A stretch of 64,000 nt of DNA from Sagittula sp. P11 (GTDB lineage Bacteria > Pseudomonadota > Alphaproteobacteria > Rhodobacterales > Rhodobacteraceae). The stretch's first letter is position 1. Each line of letters opens with the position of its first letter. Below the pieces are notes generated by a model. It was not told the DNA's origin, ran no database searches, and saw nothing but the letters and a program-made list of their open reading frames with translations. This document shows, in pieces, positions 53,889 to 64,000 of the stretch. The stretch spans positions 1,426,001 through 1,490,000 of the forward strand of contig NZ_CP021913.1 of NCBI RefSeq assembly GCF_002814095.1. The letters run 5' to 3'. A program made the position numbers and the translations under genes.

Positions 53889-54392
53889 ATGAGAGGATAT
53901 GACGTACGAGCCGTCGCAAACATTTTCTTGGAAGAGGCAAGGCGTCTCGGCGTTGGCATATCCAACCTTCATCTGAATAAAGCCATATATTTCATGCACG
54001 TAGACACATTGCGTGACAAGGGCGCGCCCTTAGTGTCAGCGAAAATCGAAGCGTGGGAACACGGGCCAGTGTTTCGTGAAATTTACAATCAATTCAAAGT
54101 CTTCAAGAGAGCCCCCATTGAGAGAAACGCTCAAAAGGTGGATTTTGACACGGGCCTTCTAATTGACGCAGACTTTGATTTTCCAGCCTCAACAGAAGAT
54201 TGGATTCGCCAACTTTGTCGCTTCTATGCTATGGTACCCGCTCACGTGCTATATGATGTGTCCCATGCTAAGGGAGGAGCATGGGATCATGTGTACAACA
54301 AGTCGGGCGCGTTCAATGTCGGAATGGAAATAACGGAAGACCTAATTCGGCAACTAGAAATCCCTAAAGGGCAAAGGATCACTCTCCAATGA
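53889..54392 (+). CDS. Panacea/SocA-like (DUF4065) antitoxin-domain protein
   Basis: 167 residues. The Panacea/DUF4065 core is recognisable: LHLNKAIYFMHVDTLRDKGA, then APLVSAKIEAWEHGPVFREI and YNQFKVF, the region where relatives have KLLYFAQ...PIEAWKYGPV. Such domains act as versatile antitoxins, neutralising unrelated toxins encoded beside them, or as proteolysis adaptors (SocA). Base composition is far lower in G+C than the flanks. The stop overlaps the next gene's start (ATGA, 54389-54392), so the partner is its likely cognate. Confidence in the domain is good, in the antitoxin role moderate. Confidence 0.82.
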   Translation: MRGYDVRAVANIFLEEARRLGVGISNLHLNKAIYFMHVDTLRDKGAPLVSAKIEAWEHGPVFREIYNQFKVFKRAPIERNAQKVDFDTGLLIDADFDFPASTEDWIRQLCRFYAMVPAHVLYDVSHAKGGAWDHVYNKSGAFNVGMEITEDLIRQLEIPKGQRITLQ

Positions 54393-55096
54393 CCCCCTTT
54401 ACAAAAATTGACAGACCTCCTGCGGCTGAAAACTGGTCGCGTTTACAGAATCCGCAAGTCGACAGGACCGCGAGGAACATTTTTAACTTCGTTCGCTCCA
54501 GCCCTGTCTGGAATTACAACCCTAGCCGTAAGGCAGCACGCTTCTACATAGAGGACGGCATTTCACGGGAAATGGGCCTTAAGGTTGCAACCATGAAAGG
54601 CAATCCTCTTGGACATAAGTACAACGTCGAAGTTGTACACGCGTGGTTCGACATGGTTGCCAAAACCCCGATAGAAGGCGTACGTGCATTTGATCGCCTC
54701 GATGAGCGCCTACCAATAGGCCCGGGCCTTTTCGTTCCAGTAAAGCCGTTAACCGTTATCCGTGAAGGGGGACAGTTTGCCCCAATTTTCTTTAACCCAT
54801 GGAGCGAAATTGCATTCGATGACTTTCAAGCCAGCTTGTATATGACAGCACTTGAGGCATCCATATTTCGCCTCACCGACTTTGAAGACTCGCCTGGGAG
54901 AATTATTTTCTTACCCAAGATCGTTTGCGGGAGCGGTGAAAAGCACCGGAGACCTGTAGTTTGGGAACGCGGGCAGCACACCTTGCTTTCACAAGCAGAG
55001 CTAAATGATCAAATCAGAGTTTTCTGTGAAAGCAAGGAGATCGCGAGAAAAATGTACGCCGAATACCTTGAACGTCAATCGGCACACAATAGCTGA
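54389..55096 (+). CDS. Unrecognised partner of the Panacea protein (candidate toxin)
   Basis: 235 residues, soluble, no signal peptide. I do not recognise any domain. Visible: an N-terminal helical part (ARNIFNFVRSSPVWNYNPSR, KAARFYIEDGISREMGLKV), a Pro/Gly-rich centre (RLPIGPGLFVPVKPLTVIRE) and a helical C-terminus (ELNDQIRVFCESKEIARKMY). It shares the low G+C of the preceding gene and is coupled to it by four bases. By analogy to Panacea pairs it may be a toxin or defence effector; this is inference, and it could equally be a phage-derived or regulatory protein. Confidence 0.8.
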   Translation: MTPFTKIDRPPAAENWSRLQNPQVDRTARNIFNFVRSSPVWNYNPSRKAARFYIEDGISREMGLKVATMKGNPLGHKYNVEVVHAWFDMVAKTPIEGVRAFDRLDERLPIGPGLFVPVKPLTVIREGGQFAPIFFNPWSEIAFDDFQASLYMTALEASIFRLTDFEDSPGRIIFLPKIVCGSGEKHRRPVVWERGQHTLLSQAELNDQIRVFCESKEIARKMYAEYLERQSAHNS

Positions 55097-55112
55097 ATTA
55101 TTCACTATTGCC

Positions 55113-55148
55113 TTCTCTCAGACACATAGCATTGGATTCGTGAGAGAA
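55113..55148. terminator. Inverted repeat after the Panacea module
   Basis: TTCTCTCA (55113-55120) pairs perfectly with TGAGAGAA (55141-55148) across a 20-base loop, 17 bases after the last stop of the module. No T-run follows. Confidence 0.35.
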
Positions 55149-55175
55149 CCGTAGGGTGCGTGCTCCGCACGCACC
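55149..55175 (+). repeat. REP-like element, variant
   Basis: CCGTAGGGTGCGTGCTCCGC then ACGCACC: a palindrome with GGTGCGTGC/GCACGCACC arms, sharing the CCGTAGGG entry sequence with the elements at 38104 and 38252. Confidence 0.6.
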
Positions 55176-55374
55176 ATTGTCACAAAGCCGCGCCCGGGAC
55201 CAAGGCGCACGTGCCGCCTCCATCAGCCACCCACCCGGGCCAAGGCCTTCATCCGGGGCCCCACAGCGGCGAAGGCACCCTCCCAAGGCGCCAGAACCTC
55301 TTGCCGGGCGCCCCTGCCCCCGGCACACTCGCGGCAGACATTTGTCCAGTCTCTTTGCCGGGAAAGCCCGTTTC

Positions 55375-55863
55375 ATGATCCGTGTCCTGACCGCTGCCCT
55401 TCTCGCCCTTGCCACGGGGGCCCATGCCGGATGCGCGGTCTGGGAGACGCACGATCCCGGCGCCACCGGGCCGGGCAGCCAGCGGGTGATGATCCGCACC
55501 GATCTCGAAGACCTTGGGCCGCTGCTCGCGCAGGCCGCCGGCGCCGCCGCGCGGCGGGCGGAGGCGCGGGGCCTCGTCTTCGTCGACGTCTTCCTGACCC
55601 GCGCGCAGGACATGGTGACGGCCGAGGACCACGGCGAACAGTCGGCCCTCGTCTGGCTGCGCTACAATCCCGGCGGCACGGACCGCATCCGGGGCACCTT
55701 CGAGGTCCGCGCCATCGAGGACCCGAAGGGCCTCACCTACAGCCACGGCATGCTCCTGCGCGGCGACGATTACGCGCTGAAGGCGGACATCCCCGAGGGC
55801 CGGGTGGACACCGCCGCCGCCGCCCATCCCGACGCCTACACCACCCCCTGCACCGGCGAATGA
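55375..55863 (+). CDS. Small secreted protein, unrecognised
   Basis: 162 residues from the ATG at 55375. Signal peptide MIRVLTAALLALATGAHAG with cleavage near Ala18; mature part contains one Cys near the start (GCAVWETHD) and one near the end (TTPCTGE), which could form a disulfide. Otherwise polar, with LVFVDVFLTRAQDMVTAEDH. No known family. The ribosome-binding site (GGGAAAG) is weak. Confidence 0.68.
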   Translation: MIRVLTAALLALATGAHAGCAVWETHDPGATGPGSQRVMIRTDLEDLGPLLAQAAGAAARRAEARGLVFVDVFLTRAQDMVTAEDHGEQSALVWLRYNPGGTDRIRGTFEVRAIEDPKGLTYSHGMLLRGDDYALKADIPEGRVDTAAAAHPDAYTTPCTGE

Positions 55864-56003
55864 GCCCCATATCTGCCGAACCCTGCGGATCTCCTGTGTA
55901 TAGGTAGTGCCCCGGCGCGGCGTTCCCCTTTCGCCGCCCTGCCGCCTCTGCCATACTGCCCCTCAATCAACAGAACAAACCGAGCACGCGTCGAGGGACA
56001 TAC

Positions 56004-57958
<1,955 letters not shown>

Positions 57959-57962
<4 letters not shown>

Positions 57963-58258
57963 GTGACGAGTTGACTGGCGAACAGCCGCAATCCACCATC
58001 CTGATAAAGCGTATCATTCGCGGCGCGGCGATCGGCGCAGCCATTTTCGCCATTCTTGCGGTCTCGACACTGCTCTTGACCGCAGGAAAAATCGACGGCG
58101 CGATGCCTTCTCAAGAGCAGTATCTGTCCGCTTTTCCAGACCGCGACTACGGCCAGTACGTCATGCGATCCGTAATGCGTCTCATGCCCGAGGCCTTGGT
58201 CGTCGGCGCCGTGATCGGAGCAGCCTATCAGCTTATCAGGTGGGCTTTTTCTCGCTGA
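57959..58258 (+). CDS. Small two-pass membrane protein
   Basis: 99 residues from a TTG at 57959 overlapping the parE stop, with GGAG ten bases upstream; a TTG at 57971 is possible. Two hydrophobic segments: GAAIGAAIFAILAVSTLLLT and ALVVGAVIGAAYQLI, joined by a polar loop. No family known. Coupling to parE may be chance packing. Confidence 0.6.
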
Positions 58259-58451
58259 CGAGAAGCCGCGCCCGGCACCCGAGCACAGACCAAGCACCAG
58301 CCCCCTACGCATCCGCGATTCGGCGCCGCATCGGAGAGGTTAACAACCGGCCGTTTCGGACCCCCGAACCGGCCGGGACTCACCATAAGGAATGGTTAAC
58401 GCGGCAGGGTTAACGCACCGCGCCCCGCGTTCAGGGAAGCACAGGCAAGGC

Positions 58452-59417
58452 TTACTTCGCCGCCGGTTCGAACACCGCGCCAAGGCCCTTGGGCGCGTCC
58501 GTCACCGCCTCTGCCACCGCGAGGCGGGCCATTTCCAGCACTGCTTCGCGTGTGTTCGCGACGGCGATGAAGCGGGCGTTGTGGCAGAACTTGGCGCCTT
58601 TGACGCCGCTCGCCGCCTCCAGCGCGCCGTCGGTCAGGCCAGCCCAGCTTTCCGGCAGATCTGCCCGCGATTCAAAGGTGTTGGAGCCTTTTCGGATGGT
58701 GTTCAGCGCCCAGTCGCCGTCGCGCGGATGCACGACGAACAGCAGGTTTTCGGCGCCCGCCGCCTCGATGGCGCCGCGGAAGGGCATGCCCATGGGCAGC
58801 TCCAGCACGCGGGAGGCGCCGGCCTCCGCGATGGCGGCCATGACCATCGCCTCTGCCCGCCGTTTGGCCGCCTGGCCGCGCACCGCCGCTTCGACGAAGG
58901 CGCGGGCGACCGTTAACGAATCCATGAACGCGCGGTCATCTGCCCCGGGGCCCCGGTCGTCGAACACCGGCTTCAGCGTTTCCAGAAGCACCGGCAGGGT
59001 CATCCCCGCCAGTGGCCCGGCCACCGACGGCTCCATCGCGCCGTTGTCCAGAAGGTCCACGGGCAGGACGAATTCCCTGTCGAAACAATGGTGTATCTCG
59101 TCCACGTCGGCCTCGGGCACGCCCAGCGCGCAGAGGTAGCCGTGGCCGAAGTGCTTCCAGATCAGACCGAAAGAGCTATAGGGCGCGCCGTCCTCGCGCT
59201 GCGGCACGGGGCGCTGGTGGTGGTCGAAGATGCCCGCCTCGGCGTCGTAGACGCGGCCGACGTCGTAAACGACCCGCCCGGGCGCCGGAGAGATCCATTC
59301 AACATCCCGTGAGCGCACCAGTTTTGCGTTTGGAAACAAGCGGGTAAGCACCACCGTCGACAGCAGTTCGTCGGCGTGGAAGCCCCCGGAGTGGGTGACG
59401 AGATGAGTGGTGTCCAT
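58452..59417 (-). CDS. MYG1/UPF0160 family DHH-type hydrolase
   Basis: 321 residues. N-terminal LVTHSGGFHADELLSTVVLT and FDHHQRPVPQREDGAPYSSF carry the His/Asp metal-ligand pattern of the MYG1 family, DHH-like phosphoesterases. The eukaryotic member is a nuclease acting on RNA in nucleus and mitochondria; the bacterial role is unproven. Length (321) is normal. Cytoplasmic. Confidence 0.88.
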   Translation of the reverse strand: MDTTHLVTHSGGFHADELLSTVVLTRLFPNAKLVRSRDVEWISPAPGRVVYDVGRVYDAEAGIFDHHQRPVPQREDGAPYSSFGLIWKHFGHGYLCALGVPEADVDEIHHCFDREFVLPVDLLDNGAMEPSVAGPLAGMTLPVLLETLKPVFDDRGPGADDRAFMDSLTVARAFVEAAVRGQAAKRRAEAMVMAAIAEAGASRVLELPMGMPFRGAIEAAGAENLLFVVHPRDGDWALNTIRKGSNTFESRADLPESWAGLTDGALEAASGVKGAKFCHNARFIAVANTREAVLEMARLAVAEAVTDAPKGLGAVFEPAAK

Positions 59418-59488
59418 GGCGAGGGTGCTCCGCTAAAGCATTGGATCGCTTCGGAAAATGCCGGCGCCCCCGCCCGCGGTGAAGACGC

Positions 59489-59800
59489 TCAGTGCGTCCA
59501 GGGCGCCCGGCGGTCGGACGCAAAGTTCTCCGCATACCCCCGCGCCCGGATGTTCACCTTCCGCTTCTTCGGCTCCATCACCATCGCGTCGATGCCGTGT
59601 TCCTTGGCGTAGGCCAGCGCCGCTTCCTTCGTCTCGAAGCGCAGGCGCACCTGGCTTTGCGTGTCGGCGGAGGAGGTCCAGCCCATCAGCGGGTCGATCG
59701 ACCTCGGGCTGTCCTGCACGTAGTCCAGATACCAGTGCTTCGTCTTGCCCTGCCCCGAGGACATGGCCGTCTTTGCCGGTTGATAGATGCGAGCCCGCAT
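59489..59800 (-). CDS. ETC complex I subunit, NDUFS4-like
   Basis: 103 residues from the ATG at 59800 ([20 protein letters not shown]), with GGAGGTGTGGAA upstream. [20 protein letters not shown], the block [20 protein letters not shown], and [19 protein letters not shown] match the alphaproteobacterial homologue of the mitochondrial 18-kDa (AQDQ) accessory subunit of NADH dehydrogenase. It would bind the peripheral arm of complex I. It stands apart from the nuo operon, as usual. Confidence 0.9.
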   Translation of the reverse strand: MRARIYQPAKTAMSSGQGKTKHWYLDYVQDSPRSIDPLMGWTSSADTQSQVRLRFETKEAALAYAKEHGIDAMVMEPKKRKVNIRARGYAENFASDRRAPWTH

Positions 59801-60387
59801 TTCCACACCTCCATGAATCACAACGGTTATCCGGGATTCCGCGGCGAAGGGCAACATGCTGCGCCGCTCCAATTGTCACAGTGAGCGCTGGCCGGGACAA
59901 GGATCGGACGACAAGCAGGCTCAGGTGTCCGACCGGAGACACAGGGAGCGAGGGGTGGGTTCGTGGCACCGGGCCACCGAGCGCTGCTTGTCTCCTTCAA
60001 AGCTACATATCAGCTTTCGGTTTTGGCAAATGCTTCCTTTGTGGCAGCCGGGCAGCGCGACACGGGCGATCCGCCGCCAGTCCGCTATTTCCCTTTGTTA
60101 TCAGATGGCCCTTTCAATCCGCGCCAGAAGGTGCTGCGACCAAAGTTGGTAGGCAGGCGAGCAGTGGATCAGCAGTTCGCGCATGTATTCGGCACTCTGC
60201 GAACCCTGGTGCGGCCCCGCCAGAGACACGCGTGTCAGCCAACCGACCCGAAACAGACCACTCTCCCTGACGTCTTGCAGACAGTTATTGTCAGCATCGG
60301 ACTGGCGCGAGGCCGCCCTGCGACTTACGTTGCACTGCAGCGACACGACCGGCGCTGGACAACCGGGGTCGCGCACAGGAGACCCCG
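59801..60387. other. Gap without a supported gene
   Basis: 587 bases. A minus-strand frame at 60101-60376 ends LIHCSPAYQLWSQHLLARIE and looks partly protein-like, but has no domain and no good start. Composition between 59985 and 60100 is lower in G+C. The uvrB promoter must lie near the right end. Confidence 0.4.
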
Positions 60388-62583
60388 ATGCACAACAATT
60401 CGCCGCAACAGATGCCCATGATGCATGCCGCCGCGCCGGATGTGCGCACCCGCGAAAAGCTCGAAGGCGGCAAGCGGTTCGTCATGCAGACCACCTTCTC
60501 TCCGGCGGGCGACCAGCCGACCGCCATCGCGGAACTTGCCGGCGGCATCGATGAGGGCGAGCGCGACCAGGTGCTTCTGGGTGCGACGGGCACCGGCAAG
60601 ACCTTCACCATGGCCAAGGTGATCGAACAGACCCAGCGCCCAGCGATCATCCTCGCCCCCAACAAGACACTGGCCGCCCAATTGTACGGCGAATTCAAGG
60701 GGTTCTTTCCGGACAACGCGGTCGAGTACTTCGTCAGCTATTACGACTACTACCAGCCGGAGGCCTACGTCGCGCGGTCCGACACCTATATCGAGAAGGA
60801 AAGCCAGATCAACGAACAGATCGACCGGATGCGCCACTCGGCCACCCGGGCGCTGCTGGAACGCGACGACGTGATCATCGTGGCGTCCGTGTCCTGCATC
60901 TACGGTATCGGTTCGGTCGAGACCTACGGGGCGATGACGCAGGACCTGTTCGTCGGCAAGGAGTATGACCAGCGCAAGATCATGGCCGACCTCATCGCGC
61001 AGCAGTATCGCCGCAACGATCAGGGGTTTTCGCGCGGCACCTTCCGGGTGCGTGGCGACGTTCTGGAAGTCTGGCCTGCCCACCTCGAGGACCGCGCATG
61101 GCGGCTGTCCTTCTTCGGCGAGGAACTGGAAGGGCTGACCGAATTCGATCCGCTGACCGGCACCAAGACCGACAGTTTCGAGCGCATCCGCATCTACGCC
61201 AACTCACACTACGTCACACCGCGTCCGACGATGCAGCAGGCGATCCAGGGCATCAAGAAGGAGTTGCGCCAGCGGCTCGACCAGCTTGTCGGCGAGGGGA
61301 AACTGCTGGAGGCGCAACGGCTTGAGCAGCGGACGAACTTCGACCTGGAGATGCTGGAGGCCACCGGCGTCTGCAACGGGATCGAGAACTACTCGCGCTA
61401 CCTGACGGGCCGCGCGCCGGGCGAACCGCCCCCCACCCTCTTCGAATTCATCCCCGACAACGCCATCGTTTTCGCCGACGAATCCCACGTCTCCGTGCCG
61501 CAGATCGGCGGCATGTATCGCGGCGACTACCGGCGGAAATTCACGCTGGCGGAACACGGTTTCCGCCTGCCGTCCTGCATGGACAACCGCCCCCTCAAGT
61601 TCGAGGAATGGGACGCGATGCGCCCGCAGTCGATCTTCGTCTCCGCCACCCCCGCCGCGTGGGAGCTGGAGCAATCGGGCGGTGTGTTCTCAGAACAGGT
61701 GATCCGCCCCACCGGCCTTCTGGACCCGCAGGTGGAGATCCGGCCGGTGAAGATGCAGGTCGACGACCTGCTGGACGAGATCCGCAAGGTCGCGGCAAAC
61801 GGCATGCGCACCCTCGCCACAGTGCTGACCAAACGCATGGCCGAGGACCTGACGGAGTACCTGCACGAACAGGGCATCAAGGTGCGCTACATGCACTCCG
61901 ACATCGACACCATCGAACGGATCGAGATCCTGCGCGACCTGCGCCTTGGCGCGTTCGACGTGCTGGTGGGGATCAACCTGCTGCGCGAGGGCCTGGACAT
62001 CCCGGAATGCGGGCTGGTGGCCATCCTCGACGCCGACAAGGAGGGCTTCCTGCGGTCCGAGACCTCGCTGATCCAGACCATCGGGCGGGCGGCGCGGAAC
62101 GCCGATGGCCGGGTCATCATGTACGCCGACCGCATGACCGGATCCATGGAACGCGCTATCGGAGAGACCAACCGCCGCCGCGAGAAGCAGATGGCCTACA
62201 ACGAGGAACACGGGATCACGCCGGAGACGGTGAAGAAAAACGTCGACGACATCCTCGCCGGACTCTACCAGGGCGACACCGACCAGTCCCGCGTCACCGC
62301 GAAGATCGACCCGAAGCGTCAGGGCTCCAACATCGCCGCTGTGCTGGAAGGCTTGCGGACGGATATGCGCAAGGCGGCGGAGAACCTCGAGTTCGAGGAG
62401 GCCGCACGTCTGCGCGACGAGGTCAAGCGGCTGGAGGCGGTAGAACTGGCGGTGACCGACGACCCGCTGGCCCGACAGCAGGCGGTCGAACGGGCCTCCG
62501 AAGAGGCAACCAAGGCCAAGGGCCGCTCGACAGCAGGGCGTCCCGGCCAGCGCGGCGGGAACGTCAAGCGACGCAAGCGGTAG
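60388..62583 (+). CDS. uvrB: UvrABC excision nuclease subunit B
   Basis: 731 residues from the ATG at 60388, with AGGAG upstream. Nucleotide-excision-repair helicase-like protein. Walker [15 protein letters not shown]; the beta-hairpin block [26 protein letters not shown]-like [15 protein letters not shown]; helicase motif [11 protein letters not shown]; and the C-terminal UVR domain [20 protein letters not shown]. The tail is Lys/Arg-rich (VKRRKR). Normal length plus about 30 N-terminal residues. Confidence 0.97.
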   Translation: MHNNSPQQMPMMHAAAPDVRTREKLEGGKRFVMQTTFSPAGDQPTAIAELAGGIDEGERDQVLLGATGTGKTFTMAKVIEQTQRPAIILAPNKTLAAQLYGEFKGFFPDNAVEYFVSYYDYYQPEAYVARSDTYIEKESQINEQIDRMRHSATRALLERDDVIIVASVSCIYGIGSVETYGAMTQDLFVGKEYDQRKIMADLIAQQYRRNDQGFSRGTFRVRGDVLEVWPAHLEDRAWRLSFFGEELEGLTEFDPLTGTKTDSFERIRIYANSHYVTPRPTMQQAIQGIKKELRQRLDQLVGEGKLLEAQRLEQRTNFDLEMLEATGVCNGIENYSRYLTGRAPGEPPPTLFEFIPDNAIVFADESHVSVPQIGGMYRGDYRRKFTLAEHGFRLPSCMDNRPLKFEEWDAMRPQSIFVSATPAAWELEQSGGVFSEQVIRPTGLLDPQVEIRPVKMQVDDLLDEIRKVAANGMRTLATVLTKRMAEDLTEYLHEQGIKVRYMHSDIDTIERIEILRDLRLGAFDVLVGINLLREGLDIPECGLVAILDADKEGFLRSETSLIQTIGRAARNADGRVIMYADRMTGSMERAIGETNRRREKQMAYNEEHGITPETVKKNVDDILAGLYQGDTDQSRVTAKIDPKRQGSNIAAVLEGLRTDMRKAAENLEFEEAARLRDEVKRLEAVELAVTDDPLARQQAVERASEEATKAKGRSTAGRPGQRGGNVKRRKR

Positions 62584-62867
62584 GCCGAAGGGGGCTTCCG
62601 GGCGGATTGAACCGTCGTTTTTCGCAGCCGTGCGGGAGCGGGAAGACACATTCGTCCAAAGGCCCGGGAACACTCAGGGGATGCAAGCGCTGCCGCATCC
62701 CAAGCACCTATGGCAACAAGCCGCCAGCGGCAAAGAATCCCTTGCAAGACCACTTGAAAAGATGCGCCGCCATGTCATCTTCGTGTCATCCGGGCGCGAG
62801 GCTCCGCCCGGCGGCTGCAAGCGCGGGGATCGCGCCTAGAGCGCCATCCTCCCTTCGGGCAAACCCC

Positions 62868-63155
62868 ATGCGTTTCACGCTTATCGCGGCTCTGGCCGCC
62901 CTCGTCGCAGGTCCGGTCCTCGCCGATCAGACCATTGGCACCGTCCACAGCTGGACCCCGGCCACCCATACCCTCGTCCTGACCGACAAGACGGTCTGGA
63001 CCCTGCCGGCGGACCTGCTGGTTCCGGCCGACCTCGCCACCGGCGACCGCATCGACATTTCCTTCCAGTGGAAGGGTGACGACGGCCTTGGCGCGATCCA
63101 TTCCGTTGCCCGCGTGGCCCCGGCAGATGCGGCCGCCAAGCGCAGCGGTATCTGA
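62868..63155 (+). CDS. Small secreted protein, DUF1344-like
   Basis: 95 residues from the ATG at 62868. Signal MRFTLIAALAALVAGPVLAD, then TIGTVHSWTPATHTLVLTDK followed by TVWTLPADLLVPADLATGDR, which follows the pattern of DUF1344/YdeI-type OB-like periplasmic proteins (G-x-V-x-S-x-D-x-x-x-x-x-L-T-L-x-D-G). Function unknown. A GC-rich hairpin follows at 63170. Confidence 0.7.
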   Translation: MRFTLIAALAALVAGPVLADQTIGTVHSWTPATHTLVLTDKTVWTLPADLLVPADLATGDRIDISFQWKGDDGLGAIHSVARVAPADAAAKRSGI

Positions 63156-63169
63156 CATCAGACCCGAGA

Positions 63170-63189
63170 GGGGCCCCGACCGGGGCCCC
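63170..63189 (+). terminator. GC-rich hairpin after the DUF1344-like gene
   Basis: GGGGCCCC, loop GACC, GGGGCCCC, 14 bases after the stop. No T-run, so terminator role is uncertain. Confidence 0.35.
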
Positions 63190-63446
63190 GCGACGGCGGC
63201 CGACCAGCGCCGCACCCGCCGGGCCCTTAGGCGGCAAACAGGGCGGCCCGTGCCAAGTCTGAGCCGCCTCCGCCCCCTTCCCCCGAACAACCACACGAGC
63301 GGCCCTTCGCGCCCGCCAAAAGCCGGTCTGAGCGGGCTTGACGCACGCCTGGCACGCACGGCCCCGCCTTACCAATTTTGACGTCGAGGGAACCCGATGG
63401 GCGCGAGCACGTTGTCTCCCCAGATAGCTAAACGGGAGCTGAACCA

Positions 63447-63635
63447 ATGGAATATGGTCTTCTGGGTCTTCTGATCCTCATCGCCGACATCTACGCAATC
63501 TACCAGACTCTGACCTCTGGCGCGTCCACGCTCGCCAAGATCGTCTGGACCCTCGCCATTCTGATCCTGCCGGTTCTCGGCTTCATCGCATGGCTGGTGG
63601 CCGGTCCGCGTGGCGGCGCACACGCCCGCATCTGA
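63447..63635 (+). CDS. PLDc_N-domain small membrane protein
   Basis: 62 residues with GGGAGCTG upstream of the ATG at 63447. Two hydrophobic segments, LLGLLILIADIYAIYQTL and IVWTLAILILPVLGFIAWLV, around ASTLAKIVWT, the signature of the phospholipase D N-terminal-like (PLDc_N) membrane domain found alone in many small proteins. Function unknown. Confidence 0.85.
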   Translation: MEYGLLGLLILIADIYAIYQTLTSGASTLAKIVWTLAILILPVLGFIAWLVAGPRGGAHARI

Positions 63636-63654
63636 CCGCAGGTTCAACGGCACG

Positions 63655-63685
63655 AAAAAAGCGGGTCCCTTTCGGGGCCCGCTTT
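63655..63685 (-). terminator. Terminator of the isocitrate dehydrogenase gene
   Basis: On the minus strand, AAAGCGGGCCCC, loop GAAA and GGGACCCGCTTTTTT: a 12-base stem with one G-T pair and a six-T tail, 22 bases after the stop. Confidence 0.85.
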
Positions 63686-63707
63686 GCTTTTGTCCGGTAC
63701 GAACGTC

Positions 63708-64000
63708 TCAGCCGATGATCGCGTTCAGCGTCGGCGAGGGGCGCATCACCGCGGCGACCTTTTCCGGGTCGTTGTGGTAGTAGCCGCCGGTGTCCGCCGG
63801 GCTGCCCTGTGCCGCAGCCAGTTCGGCGACGATATCCGCTTCGCCATCGGCCAGCGCCTTGGCGATGGGAGCAAAGTGGGAGGCAAGCTCGGCATCGTCG
63901 GACTGCGCGGCCAGCGCCTCGGCCCAGTAACGGGCGAACCAGTAGTGGCTGTCGCGGTTGTCCGGCTCTCCGACCTTGCGCGAGGGCGAGCGGTCGTTGT
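63708..64000 (-). CDS. icd: Monomeric NADP-dependent isocitrate dehydrogenase (C-terminal part)
   Basis: The gene enters from the right edge; the last 97 residues are visible. NDRSPSRKVGEPDNRDSHYW, the block FARYWAEALAAQSDD, and GGYYHNDPEKVAAVMRPSPT followed by LNAIIG are characteristic of the monomeric (about 740-residue) enzyme, not of the dimeric type. It oxidises isocitrate to 2-oxoglutarate in the TCA cycle. The 5' part lies outside the window. Confidence 0.9.
   Translation of the reverse strand, partial: NDRSPSRKVGEPDNRDSHYWFARYWAEALAAQSDDAELASHFAPIAKALADGEADIVAELAAAQGSPADTGGYYHNDPEKVAAVMRPSPTLNAIIG

Noticed and set aside
60101-60376. Minus-strand 91-codon frame in the gap before uvrB
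   Set aside because: Partly protein-like but no start signal or family; left as part of the gap.

Overview
The window reads as a chromosomal segment of a Rhodobacterales (roseobacter-group, Alphaproteobacteria) genome. It has high G+C, dense operons with 1-8 base stop/start overlaps, and frequent GTG and TTG starts. Clade-typical sets are present: phoH-ybeY-corC-lnt-metK-trmB, fabA/fabB/fabI beside an Irr-type regulator, putA beside a divergent Lrp-type regulator, and a SAM/SAH riboswitch in front of metK. Two tRNAs are complete, tRNA-Arg(CCT) and tRNA-Leu(TAA). No CRISPR array, rRNA, intact insertion sequence or replication origin was seen.

Layout. 1-3334: end of a polyamine-type ABC importer operon (ATPase, two permeases) translationally coupled to a P1-family peptidase. 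3550-8290: a minus-strand cassette (TetR regulator, alpha/beta-hydrolase/glycosyltransferase fusion, DUF1326, DUF2182) with decayed IS5-type transposase fragments at both edges. 8431-10149: AraC regulator and EamA exporter. 10614-11878: tRNA-Arg and a LacI regulator. 11970-23472: conserved housekeeping block on the minus strand (cmk, aroA, trmB, metK, lnt, corC, ybeY, phoH, two cell-envelope proteins that share a domain, miaB). 23584-26191: glycosyltransferase-like protein, flavin reductase and small envelope proteins. 26273-30913: fabI, fabB, fabA and irr, with a sulfotransferase and a small acidic protein lying between fabB and fabA. 31362-34473: tRNA-Leu, an RTX-type secreted protein, a TPR protein and putR. 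34616-39478: putA, rhomboid protease, GFA-family protein. 39512-47713: small envelope proteins, inositol monophosphatase family, aspartate aminotransferase, HTH regulator, sdhE, phosphate transporter, Nudix, LdtR-like regulator. 47966-52308: two tandem DUF1194 proteins, glyoxalase I, and a Slam-like outer-membrane protein next to its probable surface-lipoprotein substrate. 52533-53839: thyA-folA. 53889-55096: a low-G+C two-gene module of a Panacea/SocA-like antitoxin-domain protein and an unrecognised partner. 55375-64000: parE, MYG1 family, NDUFS4-like complex I subunit, uvrB, small membrane and secreted proteins, and the end of a monomeric isocitrate dehydrogenase.

The strongest candidates for undescribed biology are the Panacea-partner module (53889-55096), the Slam/surface-lipoprotein pair (49854-52308), and the IS-bordered cassette carrying the hydrolase/glycosyltransferase fusion (3554-8283). 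Family assignments are from recognition of motifs and gene order; no database search was possible. Many starts were moved inward from the longest reading frame on the basis of ribosome-binding sites and family length.
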